Assembly (NCBI GenBank): GCA_902167985.1
Contig: CABHNZ010000003.1
Span: 310,001-374,000, forward strand
DNA from: Shinella sp. UYSO24
GTDB lineage: Bacteria > Pseudomonadota > Alphaproteobacteria > Rhizobiales > Rhizobiaceae
DNA length: 64,000 nucleotides
Reading direction: 5' to 3'
Shown: in pieces, positions 56,619-64,000 of the stretch
Numbering within the stretch: the stretch's first letter is position 1
Layout: each line of letters opens with the position of its first letter
The notes under the pieces: model-generated
Seen by the model: the letters and a program-made list of their open reading frames with translations, nothing else
Database searches by the model: none
Told to the model about the DNA's origin: nothing
Position numbers and translations under genes: made by a program

Positions 56619-57737
56619 ATGTTCTCCCGGGCCGATTATGATCGTCGTATCACGCGCGCCCGGGATGCCATGGCATCGTCAGGCGTGGATCTGCTGCTCG
56701 CCGATAGCGGCGAGCTGCTGGCCTGGCTGACGGGCTATACCGTTTCCGAAACCATGTATCGCGCGGCCTTCCTGCCGCGCGATGGCAAGGCCTGGTTCTG
56801 CCTGCGGGCGCTGGATGAAGCGCCCTGCCGCGAGAAGACCTGGATCGAAGACGTCGTCGGTTTTGCCGATACGCAAGAGGCGCAGGCCGCGGTCGCGGGC
56901 AGTATCCGCGCTCACGGCTTTGCCGGTGCGCGCATCGGCTTTGACAGCAATTCCTACAGCATGAGTGCGGCCTCCTATCTGCGGCTGATCGAGCTTCTGC
57001 CGGAAGCGACATTCGTTCCCATGCCCGGCATCAGCGACAGTCTGCGCTGGGTAAAATCGGACGAGGAGATCGCCGTTCTGCGGCAGGCCTCCCATATTGC
57101 CGACAAGGCGATGGCGGCGATTGCCCGCGACGCCCGGCCCGGCATGACGACGCGGGATGCAGCCGCGATCGCATCCGGCGTCTTCCTGCGCGAAGGGGCG
57201 GATACGGGAGAGGTCGGCCCGGTGGTCAAGGCCTCGGGCAGCCACGAGTTCCTGCATGGCGTGTTCAAGACCGAGGCGATCGAGCACGGCGATATCCTGC
57301 ATGTTGAGCTGATCCCCCGCGTCGGCAACTATGGTGCGCGGATGATGCGGCCTGTGATGGTCGGCACGCCATCGGACGAGCTGAAGGAAGCGGCCCGCCA
57401 GCTGGCCGCCTTGCAGGATCTGCAGATCGTAGCAATGAAGCCGGGCGTTCTGGCGCGCGATGTCGATGCGATCATGCGCAAGGGCGCGCTCGATGCGGGC
57501 TTGCGGCCAGCTTATGAGAATGTCACGGCCTATACGCTCGGGCTTTACACCCGGACGCCGCGCACGAGCGATTTTTCCCGCGTCTTCCTGCCCAATGCCG
57601 ATTGGGCTTTGGAAGAGGGAATGGTCTTCCATCTCTATGCGACGGCCAAGGGCCTCGGCTTCAGCGAAACGGTCGTTGTCGGGCCTGAGGGCGGTATTCG
57701 CCTGACGGAAACGCCGCGGCATATCCTGACGGCCTGA
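56619..57737 (+). CDS. M24 pita-bread-fold hydrolase lacking most metal ligands (creatinase/ectoine hydrolase-like)
   Basis: A 372-residue protein with the creatinase N-terminal domain (MFSRADYDRRITRARDAMAS) and an M24 C-terminal domain (LRWVKSDEEIAVLRQASHIA and IARDARPGMTTRDAAAIASG). True aminopeptidase P/prolidase proteins bind two metals through D, D, H, E, E. Here the first Asp region reads DILHVELIPRVG, the second GNYGARMMRP, the His region NVTAYTLGLYTR and the first Glu region MVFHLYATAKG; only the last Glu (FSETVVV) is clear. It starts one base after the M20 stop. A creatinase- or ectoine-hydrolase-like C-N cleavage is more likely than peptidase activity. Confidence 0.82.
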   Translation: MFSRADYDRRITRARDAMASSGVDLLLADSGELLAWLTGYTVSETMYRAAFLPRDGKAWFCLRALDEAPCREKTWIEDVVGFADTQEAQAAVAGSIRAHGFAGARIGFDSNSYSMSAASYLRLIELLPEATFVPMPGISDSLRWVKSDEEIAVLRQASHIADKAMAAIARDARPGMTTRDAAAIASGVFLREGADTGEVGPVVKASGSHEFLHGVFKTEAIEHGDILHVELIPRVGNYGARMMRPVMVGTPSDELKEAARQLAALQDLQIVAMKPGVLARDVDAIMRKGALDAGLRPAYENVTAYTLGLYTRTPRTSDFSRVFLPNADWALEEGMVFHLYATAKGLGFSETVVVGPEGGIRLTETPRHILTA

Positions 57738-57757
57738 CATTGAAACATGGGCGACGG

Positions 57758-57777
57758 GGACAGTGCAGACACTGTCC
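57758..57777. terminator. Hairpin between convergent genes
   Basis: GGACAGTG-CAGA-CACTGTCC is a perfect 8-bp stem between the stop of the M24 gene and the stop of the AraC gene. No long U-run follows, so termination strength is uncertain. Confidence 0.6.
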
Positions 57778-57797
57778 TCCTGCCGTCACCGTTTCTC

Positions 57798-58778
57798 TCA
57801 ACGGCGGCTCTCTTTGGGCGTCATGCCGAACTGCCGCTTGAAGGCGGTGGAGAAATTGGCCGCGCTGCCGTAGCCGGCGATATAGGCCGCCTCGGCGGTG
57901 GAAATGCCATCCTGCTCAAGGGCCGCGCGCGCCCGTTCCAGACGGATTTTTCTCAGGTAGTGAAAGACCGATGTTCCATGGCCGGCATGGAACAGTCTCT
58001 GCAGCGTGTTGACGCTGACGCCGACCTTCTGGGCGATTTCCTCCATGCCCGGCGTTCCCGTCATCTCGTGCAACAGATCCTCGGCCCGCTTCAGCCGCCT
58101 TGCCTCCATCGTGCTCAGCGCCTTGATCGCGTGGGCGTCGCCCGCATCCTGCAACAGCAGCGAGAATGCTTCTGCAACGATGCCGAGAATGCGGCTTTCC
58201 ACATGCAGCATGGCAAGGTGCGGATCGAGCACCGTCGGTCTGGTGATATCTTCCGCTGCCGCAAGAAGCGCGCGGCTCGGGCTCCATGAGCGGGCTGCGA
58301 GCTTTTCCTGCGTGAAGCGCCGAAGGCCGGTTGCCCGTCCGTCGCCGAAGACGTCACCGTCATCCAGCCATTCCGGCAGGATCTTGATCGTCAGTTTTCG
58401 GACCCGGACACCGGCATCGGCGCGGCGCTGAAAGAGTTCCTGTTCCTTCTGGTGAAAGAAGGTCGCCGATGGCTGCCAGCCGCCACGGGCCCGGCGCGCC
58501 GGCATGGGAATGGAAAGATCGCCGATACTGGCCGCCACCCCGCCCTCGAAGAACAGCTTGATGCCGAGATGCGGCGGCGCCTCGGTTTTCGTTTCCAGAT
58601 CGCACAGGTGCGTCACGTCGGAATATTGCAGGCCAAGGCCGTTGCGGATGCGGCGTTTAAAGAACGTGCCTGAAAACAGGTTCTGCTCGGCACCGATATT
58701 GGTGTCGATCAGCCGGAAGGACTGATTGGCGGCCTGCATCTGACCGAAGAATTCATGTGCTTTTACCAGAGAGCTCAT
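57798..58778 (-). CDS. AraC-family regulator, probably of siderophore uptake
   Basis: Regulator of 326 residues. The C-terminal double HTH reads MEEIAQKVGVSVNTLQRLFH, then EAAYIAGYGSAANFSTAFKR and QFGMTPKESRR. The N-terminal ligand domain has no clear family mark. Architecture and position resemble PchR/RhrA-type regulators that switch on a neighbouring TonB receptor when the ferric siderophore is present. It is divergent from the receptor gene at 58957 with 178 bases between, where two GCAAACA repeats lie. Confidence 0.85.
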   Translation of the reverse strand: MSSLVKAHEFFGQMQAANQSFRLIDTNIGAEQNLFSGTFFKRRIRNGLGLQYSDVTHLCDLETKTEAPPHLGIKLFFEGGVAASIGDLSIPMPARRARGGWQPSATFFHQKEQELFQRRADAGVRVRKLTIKILPEWLDDGDVFGDGRATGLRRFTQEKLAARSWSPSRALLAAAEDITRPTVLDPHLAMLHVESRILGIVAEAFSLLLQDAGDAHAIKALSTMEARRLKRAEDLLHEMTGTPGMEEIAQKVGVSVNTLQRLFHAGHGTSVFHYLRKIRLERARAALEQDGISTAEAAYIAGYGSAANFSTAFKRQFGMTPKESRR

Positions 58779-58829
58779 CCGGAAAGCCTATCGCGGAAAA
58801 TATTGAAAACCTTTGTGCCCGGCCGTGCC

Positions 58830-58857
58830 GCAAACACAAATGGCGTTTGCGCAAACA
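58830..58857. promoter_or_regulatory. Direct GCAAACA repeats and palindrome, putative AraC operator
   Basis: GCAAACA occurs at 58830-58836 and 58851-58857, 21 bases apart (two helical turns), the layout AraC proteins prefer. The second copy is part of the perfect palindrome GTTTGCGCAAAC (58845-58856). Both lie in the divergent gap before the TonB receptor gene. Confidence 0.5.
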
Positions 58858-58956
58858 TGTTCGGCATGGCTTGCCGCTTCGGATCGCTATAACCCGAAAA
58901 CATGACTTGCGCCATCATGTTTGTGGCGTAATAGACGGTGGCAGGGCGAGAGAGCG

Positions 58957-61185
58957 ATGCAGAAAAACAGGATTGTGACGGGTCTTCTGGTAACGGTGTC
59001 GCTGATGGCGGTATCGCAGGCCTTTGCGCAGGAGCAATCATCGACCACGCTTGCGCCGATTACCCTGAAAAGCGATGGCCAGGCCCAGGATGACGGCAAG
59101 GTCGTCAAGCGCGCCCGCACCGGCACCAAGACCGCAACGCCGATCATCGAGACATCGCAGTCCACCAGCGTCGTGACGGCAGAACAGGCTGAAAAGCAGG
59201 GCGCGACGAGCGTCTCGACCGCGCTGCGCTACGAGCCGGGCGTGACCACAGGCTCGCGCCTGGCGACCGGTTCGACAGCGTCTTCATCCGCGGTTTCGGC
59301 GGCTTCGGCGGCAATGCCAACTATGTGCATTACTGGGATGGCCTGCGCCTGCCGACCGGCATCAACTACAATGTGCCGTCCGTCGATCCCTTCTTCCTCG
59401 ACCAGATCGAGATCATGCGCGGCCCGGCCTCGGTTCTTTACGGTTCCGGCAATCCGGGCGGCCTCGTCAATCTGGTGAGCAAGAAGCCGCAGGCGGAAGC
59501 CTCGAACGAGGTATTTACCCGCTTCGGCAATGATGGCCGCGCCGAGACCGGCTTCGACTTCACCGGCCCGGTGGATGAAAGCGGCGATCTTCTCTACCGG
59601 CTGACGGCGTCGGGCGCCTCTACGATCTCGGCTTCGATTCCTCCGACAGCAAGCGTATCGCGATCGCGCCGTCCGTCACCTGGGCGCCGGACAAGGACAC
59701 CTCGCTCACCGTCAAGGCGAGTTACACGCGCGATCCCAACGCCGCGCTCACCAACTGGATGCCGGCACTCGGCACGCTGCAATCCAATCCGAACGGCCAG
59801 ATCCCTTACGATTTCTTCAGCGGCAACCCGAATTACAATAACTTCAGCCGCACGCAATCGACCATCGGCTACGAGCTCGAACACCATCTCGACGATGTCT
59901 GGACGCTGCGCCAGAACGCCCGCTTCATGCATAGCGAAAGCGAGTTCAAGGCCTATTCCGTGGTCCCGAACGCCAATGCCTGGCGGGCGGCGGCAAGCTG
60001 CGGCGGCATCGCCTATCTTTGCCTCGGCCGCCAGTCGACCCATTATATCGAGCAGTTCAATTCGCTGGCGATCGACAACCAGGCGGAGGCCGATTTCGAT
60101 ACCGGAGCGCTGGAGCACAAGGTTCTTTTCGGCCTCGACTACCAGCTCGTCGATGCGCAGTCGAAATACGGCAATGGCGCCACGACCTATATCAACTACC
60201 TGGACCCGGTCTATGAAGCGGCACCGAACGTCGCGCTGACGAGCCGGCAGGATCAGGTCCGCCAGCAGACCGGCGTCTATGTTCAGGATCAGATGAGCCT
60301 CGACAACTGGCATTTCGTGCTCGCCGGCCGGCATGACTGGTCGTCGATCAATTCGAAGACGACGACGCTTGCGACCGGTGCGACGAAGGAAGTCGATACC
60401 GACGATCACGCCTTCACCTGGAAAGCCGGCCTGCTCTACGAGTTCGACAACGGCATCGCGCCCTATGCCAGCTATACGACCTCCTTCGAGCCGACCATGG
60501 GCACCGGCTATGGCGGAACGCCATTCGATCCGACCACCGGCCAGCAGTTCGAAGTCGGGGTGAAATACCAGCCGGAGAATTTCGACGGTGTCTTCACGGC
60601 CGCCCTCTACGACCTGACGCAGCAGAACGTGCTGACCACGGACACGCTGCATACCAGCACCAGCACGACTGTGACGGGCTGCAGCTCCACCACCTGCCAG
60701 ACGCAGACCGGCGAGGTTCGTTCACGTGGCGTCGAACTCGGCGCGAAATTCGCCCTGACGGAAGGTCTCAACCTCAGCGCGGCCTATACCTATTCCGACG
60801 TCGAAGTGACCAAGAGCAATGTCGCGACGACGCTAGGCAAGACGCCGGTCGGTGCCCCGACGCATATGGCCAGCCTCTGGGCCGACTACACGATCGGGCA
60901 GGGCGCGCTGGAGGGCCTGAATTTCGGCGCCGGCGTTCGCTACATGGGTTCCAGCAATGGCGACGCTGCCAATACCCGCGCCATGAAAGTGCCCGCCTAC
61001 ACGCTCGTCGATGCCTCGATCAGCTATGATTTCGGTCACTATGATCCGAAGATGAAGGGTTTCGAGATCTCGGTGAACGCCACCAATCTCTTCGACAAGC
61101 AATATGTCGCCGCCTGCGCTTCCGCCTATCAGTGCTTCTACGGCACCGGCCGCGTGGTCATGGCAACCGCATCCTATAATGGTGA
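58957..61185 (+). CDS. TonB-dependent siderophore receptor (three frameshifts)
   Basis: Outer-membrane receptor of about 743 residues. Signal peptide MQKNRIVTGLLVTVSLMAVS-QAFA. The plug domain includes TSVVTAEQAEKQGATSVSTA and IEIMRGPASVLYGSGNPGGL, the classical siderophore receptor motif. Breaks near 59270 (CCC needed in SRPGDRFDSVFIRGF), 59618 (CCC in SGALYDLGFDSS) and 61177. At the last, TATAATGGTGA lacks one A; restored, it reads YKW-stop at 61183-61185, a typical receptor C-terminus. Without it the frame fuses with the next gene. Start at 58957; the frame is open from 58921. The AraC gene divergent to it is the likely regulator. Confidence 0.9.
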
Positions 61186-61195
61186 GAACTTCACG

Positions 61196-62311
61196 ATGAT
61201 CCGCCGCCCGTCTTGCGTCCTCGCCTGCCTTTCGGTCGTCATCGGTTTCTTCGCCGTGATGCCCTTGGCGCGGGCGGAGATCCGGCTTGAGGATATCAGC
61301 GGTCATGCGGTGGTGCTGGAAAAGCCGGCCCGCCGCATCGCGGTCGATGACGGGCGCACGATCATCGCCATGTCCTTCCTCACCGATGATCCGGTTGGCC
61401 TGATCGTCGCATGGCCGCATGACGTCGACCGCTTCGGCCGCGAGCTTTACGCCGCCTATAGTGGGAAATTCGCGGCGCTCGAGAGCCTGCCTCGCGTGGC
61501 AAGCAATGCGCAGGATCTGGATGTCGAGCAGGTTCTCGCCATCCACCCGGATGTCTTCTTCGTCTCGACCGTCACCCATGCAAGTCCGGCCCAGCTCGAA
61601 CAGCTGCGAGAAGGCGGCATCGCGGTCATCGCCATCGACTTCGTCACCGATCCGCTTGAAAATACCGACCGCAGTCTTGCGATCCTCGGCAAGGCGACAG
61701 GCCATGATGCAGAGGCCGCACGGATCATCGCGCTGCGTGATGATGTGAAGGGCGAGATTGCCAGACGATTGCAGGCGGCCGATGCCGCATCGGCCGACAA
61801 GACGGTCATGCGTCCGAAAATCCTTCTGGAGCCGCATGCCTCGACGCAGCAGCCCTGTTGCAACTCTCCCGGCAAGGCAGGTCTCGGCAAGTTCCTGGCT
61901 GCGGTCGGCGCCGATAATGTGGGCGCGGTCATCGGCGACCGGCCCTTCGGCAAACTGGCGCTGGAACAGGTGATTGCCTCTGCTCCGAGCGTCTATATCG
62001 CAACCGGCGGGGCCTATATGAAGAACCGCGGCGGTCTGCTGATCGGGCCGGAGTTCAGCGCCGAGGAGACGCGGCAATCGCTGACGGCGCTCACGGCACG
62101 CGAAAGTTTCTCCGTCCTCGACTTCAAGCCGGAGGCGATGCATGGCTTCTCGCAGCAGCTCTTCAATTCACCGCTCGATATTCTGGTGCTTCAGCTTTTT
62201 GCCAAATGGGCACGCCCGGATGTGTTCGGTGCGATCGATATCGAGGCGACACGCGCGGCACTCAACCGGTTGATGGCTGTTCCGTTGACCGGCACCTACT
62301 GGACGCCTTGA
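61196..62311 (+). CDS. Iron-siderophore ABC substrate-binding protein
   Basis: Periplasmic binding protein of 371 residues of the Peripla_BP_2 (BtuF/FhuD) type. Signal peptide MIRRPSCVLACLSVVIGFFA-VMPLARA. Typical segments are EIRLEDISGHAVVLEKPARR, RVASNAQDLDVEQVLAIHPD and GLGKFLAAVGADNVGAVIGD. The segment HASTQQPCCNSPGKAG has a double cysteine seen in some members. The ATG at 61196 comes ten bases after the repaired receptor stop. No cognate permease or ATPase lies within the window, so it must rely on one elsewhere. Confidence 0.86.
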   Translation: MIRRPSCVLACLSVVIGFFAVMPLARAEIRLEDISGHAVVLEKPARRIAVDDGRTIIAMSFLTDDPVGLIVAWPHDVDRFGRELYAAYSGKFAALESLPRVASNAQDLDVEQVLAIHPDVFFVSTVTHASPAQLEQLREGGIAVIAIDFVTDPLENTDRSLAILGKATGHDAEAARIIALRDDVKGEIARRLQAADAASADKTVMRPKILLEPHASTQQPCCNSPGKAGLGKFLAAVGADNVGAVIGDRPFGKLALEQVIASAPSVYIATGGAYMKNRGGLLIGPEFSAEETRQSLTALTARESFSVLDFKPEAMHGFSQQLFNSPLDILVLQLFAKWARPDVFGAIDIEATRAALNRLMAVPLTGTYWTP

Positions 62312-62321
62312 GGAGAGACGT

Positions 62322-63269
62322 GTGACCAAGCGAACGGGTGAGAACTATTGCGGTGAACCGGCAACGGCAAAAGTCACTGCGGCAGGCTGCGAAGCCGAGG
62401 AGCAGGGGCTTTTCGAAGCCGATACCGGGCGAACCGGCGAGGCGCTCTGTCTTCCCGCGCCCGCACATTCCGGCTGACGGCTGGCGATGGCGGGCTGAGC
62501 TATCAGATCTTCGTTTCGGTGCCCGATTGTCAGGTGCCAACGGGGGGCTTGCCGGTCATTTTCGTTCTCGATGGCAATGCCGATTTCGTCACGGTGTCCG
62601 AGACGGTCAGGCGTGCCTCCCGACGGCCGGAAGCAACCGGCATTGCGCCCGCGATCGTCGTCGGCATAGGCTATCCCGGGGCGCAGGCCTATGATCAGGC
62701 GCGGCGCTATTTCGATTTCACGGCAGCACCGGCAAATCCGGTCAGCGGTGATGATGCGGCTTACGCCTATGGCGGTCAGGCCCGTTTCCTTCGCTTTCTG
62801 GCGCAGGATCTGCTTCCGTATATAGAGCAGCAGTTTCCGACCGATATCAGCCGCAAGCTCTTGATGGGGCATTCGCTTGCCGGATATTTCGTGCTTGAGA
62901 CGCTGGCGCGCGAGCCGGAACTGTTTCAGGCCCATGTCAGCCTCAGCCCGTCGATCTGGTGGGATCGGGAAGGGCTTGAACGCCGGCTTGCCGCGTCGTG
63001 CCGTTCCGGCGTCGGGGGAAAGCTCTATGTCGGCGTCGGCCGTTTCGAGGAAGACTGGCGCCTGGCAGGATGGGGCGAAGCTTTCCGACGCCTACCATGC
63101 CTTGCGGGCGCAAAGACGCATGGTCGGCAATGCCCGTGATCTCGTAAACGGTGTCGTTGCCCCGGCAGCTGCCAGAGACAGCGTGCGTTTCGAGATCGGC
63201 GAGGAGGAAGATCACGCCACCGTCTTCACCACGCTTCTCTGTCGGGCGCTAAGGTTCGCACAGCCGTAG
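62322..63269 (+). CDS. Putative siderophore esterase, alpha/beta hydrolase (frameshifted)
   Basis: About 315 residues, esterase-D/IroE-Fes-like fold (PF00756 type). Segments: GLPVIFVLDGNADFVTVSET, AIVVGIGYPGAQAYDQARRY and the nucleophile elbow LMGHSLAGYFVLETL. LSPSIWWDREGLERRL is typical of the group. Translation probably starts at the GTG at 62322 after AGGAGAGAC. The N-terminal frame shifts near 62463 (to TFRLTAGDGGLSYQIFVS) and again near 63075 (to KLSDAYHALRAQRRMVGNAR), the latter best explained by an extra G in GGGG. In this locus it may cleave an imported ferric siderophore to release iron. Confidence 0.78.
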
Positions 63270-63290
63270 AGCCGCGCTGACGGTTTCCGC

Positions 63291-63935
63291 TTACCAGCTG
63301 AGGAAGCGCCGCGCGAGGAGCGCGCCGGCAAGGCCGCAGAAGGCAATGCCGAACGTGTACCACAGGGCCACGAAGGGCAGGCCGCTCTCGATACATCCCC
63401 AGGAATAGGTCCAGGCGCCCACAGCCCCTGCCGTCAGGCCGGCGACGAAGCCGGCAAGGCGGATGTTTGTCGGCGCAGCGCGGCGCAGGAACAGGAAGTT
63501 GGCGACGAATACCGGCAGGGCCGATCCCATGATCAGGAACGGGCAGATCCACCAGGAAAAACCGAAGATCAGCTGCGGATACTCCGCCGCCGACGCGGCA
63601 CCCAGTTGCCACAGGCCAAGACCGACGAGAACCAGATAGATCGCAAGCCAGAGGAAGCAGGTCCGGCGCGGCAGGCCGCCCGGGCGGGCAACCACGATCA
63701 GGCCGGATATGCCGATCAGCGCGAGGATCAGCGGGTAAAAGGATTTGACCCAGAAGGCAAAGGTCGCCATGGCGGAGACGAGATCGGGCCGCGGTCCGTG
63801 AAGAGAGAAGATGAAAAGGCCCGACAGAAGAAGGCCCGGCAGCATGGCAGTCGCCAGCAAGCGGTGCAGCGCTCTTGGCGGGACCGGCCGCAGGTCATCG
63901 ACAAGCCTGTCGATCATGTCATCAGTCTTCGCCAC
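63291..63935 (-). CDS. NrsF-like anti-sigma factor (DUF1109 family)
   Basis: Membrane protein of 214 residues with six hydrophobic segments and a short cytoplasmic N-terminus (VAKTDDMIDRLVDDLRPVPP), the DUF1109/NrsF pattern. NrsF proteins hold an ECF sigma factor at the membrane and release it on stress. A GTG at 63935 is the start; it overlaps the end of the sigma factor gene by 14 bases, so both are co-translated. The stimulus is unknown. Confidence 0.85.
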   Translation of the reverse strand: MAKTDDMIDRLVDDLRPVPPRALHRLLATAMLPGLLLSGLFIFSLHGPRPDLVSAMATFAFWVKSFYPLILALIGISGLIVVARPGGLPRRTCFLWLAIYLVLVGLGLWQLGAASAAEYPQLIFGFSWWICPFLIMGSALPVFVANFLFLRRAAPTNIRLAGFVAGLTAGAVGAWTYSWGCIESGLPFVALWYTFGIAFCGLAGALLARRFLSW

Positions 63936-64000
63936 GCTCGCCTCTCATTCTCGCAGCCATGGTCTTGATGCCGCGAAAGACGCTGATCTTCACCACGGCC
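63922..64000 (-). CDS. ECF RNA polymerase sigma factor, C-terminal fragment at window edge
   Basis: Only the last 25 residues are inside the window: AVVKISVFRGIKTMAARMRG followed by ERGED and a stop at 63922. The pattern VKISVFRGIKTMAA matches the end of region 4 of ECF sigma factors (the usual AVKVSVHRGLKAL). Its pairing with an NrsF-like gene supports the call. The rest of the gene lies beyond base 64000. Confidence 0.72.
   Translation of the reverse strand, partial: AVVKISVFRGIKTMAARMRGERGED

Noticed and set aside
59759..62311. A single 850-residue fusion of TonB receptor and siderophore-binding protein
   Set aside because: The join lies at TATAATGGTGA; one missing A removes the normal YKW-stop of the receptor, and a signal peptide follows ten bases later. 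Two genes are far more likely.
1..64000. Programmed ribosomal frameshifting as cause of the many split genes
   Set aside because: The breaks occur in many unrelated families that are not known to frameshift, and lack shared slippery heptamers with stimulatory signals. Homopolymer miscounting explains them more simply.
1..64000. CRISPR arrays, tRNA or rRNA genes, insertion sequences
   Set aside because: I looked for regular spaced repeats, tRNA-like cloverleaf ends and transposase motifs and saw none.

Overview
The window looks like a secondary replicon (plasmid or chromid) of a member of the Rhizobiaceae. It is GC-rich and carries a complete repABC partition/replication cassette (27.7-31.4 kb) with an adjacent RHE_PE00001-type gene. 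Most of the rest is ABC importers, FMN-dependent oxidoreductases and catabolic genes, as in Rhizobium/Agrobacterium accessory replicons. I see no tRNA, rRNA, CRISPR array or insertion sequence.

Layout. 0-2.4 kb: thiXZY-like importer for thiamine pyrimidine salvage, ending at a convergent terminator. 2.5-5.5 kb (minus): pntA-pntB transhydrogenase. 5.8-7.2 kb: fetAB-like iron-export ABC system. 7.3-9.5 kb: malate synthase G. 9.5-11.7 kb: GlxA/AraC regulator divergent from an alpha/beta hydrolase with a Tat-like leader. 11.8-12.2 kb: remnant of an amino-acid binding protein. 12.4-20.8 kb: one operon with an oligopeptide-type ABC importer, a luciferase-like monooxygenase, two carboxymuconolactone-decarboxylase-type proteins and a glyoxalase-like protein, followed by an aldo/keto reductase. 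21.8-25.7 kb (minus): sulfate importer sbp-cysTWA. 25.9-31.4 kb: replication module with two parS palindromes, a counter-transcribed RNA and a repC leader hairpin. 31.5-34.6 kb (minus): macAB-like efflux.

34.9-57.7 kb is the most interesting part. A minus-strand operon of eight genes (45.6 to 34.9 kb) holds an oligopeptide-type transporter and two separate DUF917/HyuA pairs. It is divergent from a MalT-like LuxR regulator, with a set of GGTATAG half-sites between them. A GntR/UTRA regulator is divergent from a second operon: M20 hydrolase, a second oligopeptide-type transporter, a second M20 protein and an M24-fold protein. The last two lack most canonical metal ligands. Together these read as a dedicated uptake and ring-opening/deacylation pathway for a hydantoin-like, thiohydantoin-like or cyclic/acylated amino-acid compound; the substrate is not known from sequence. 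57.8-63.3 kb: AraC regulator, TonB receptor, iron-siderophore binding protein and esterase. 63.3 kb to the end: anti-sigma factor NrsF-like and the tail of an ECF sigma factor.

A strong caveat: about 26 single-base frameshifts interrupt otherwise family-length genes, including repA and repC. Nearly all are fixed by adding one base to a short homopolymer (GGG read as GG, CCC as CC, AAA as AA, TTT as TT). This pattern is more like read or consensus error than gene decay, so I annotate these genes across the break and mark where it is. Statements about family membership come from recognising motifs by eye, not from a search.
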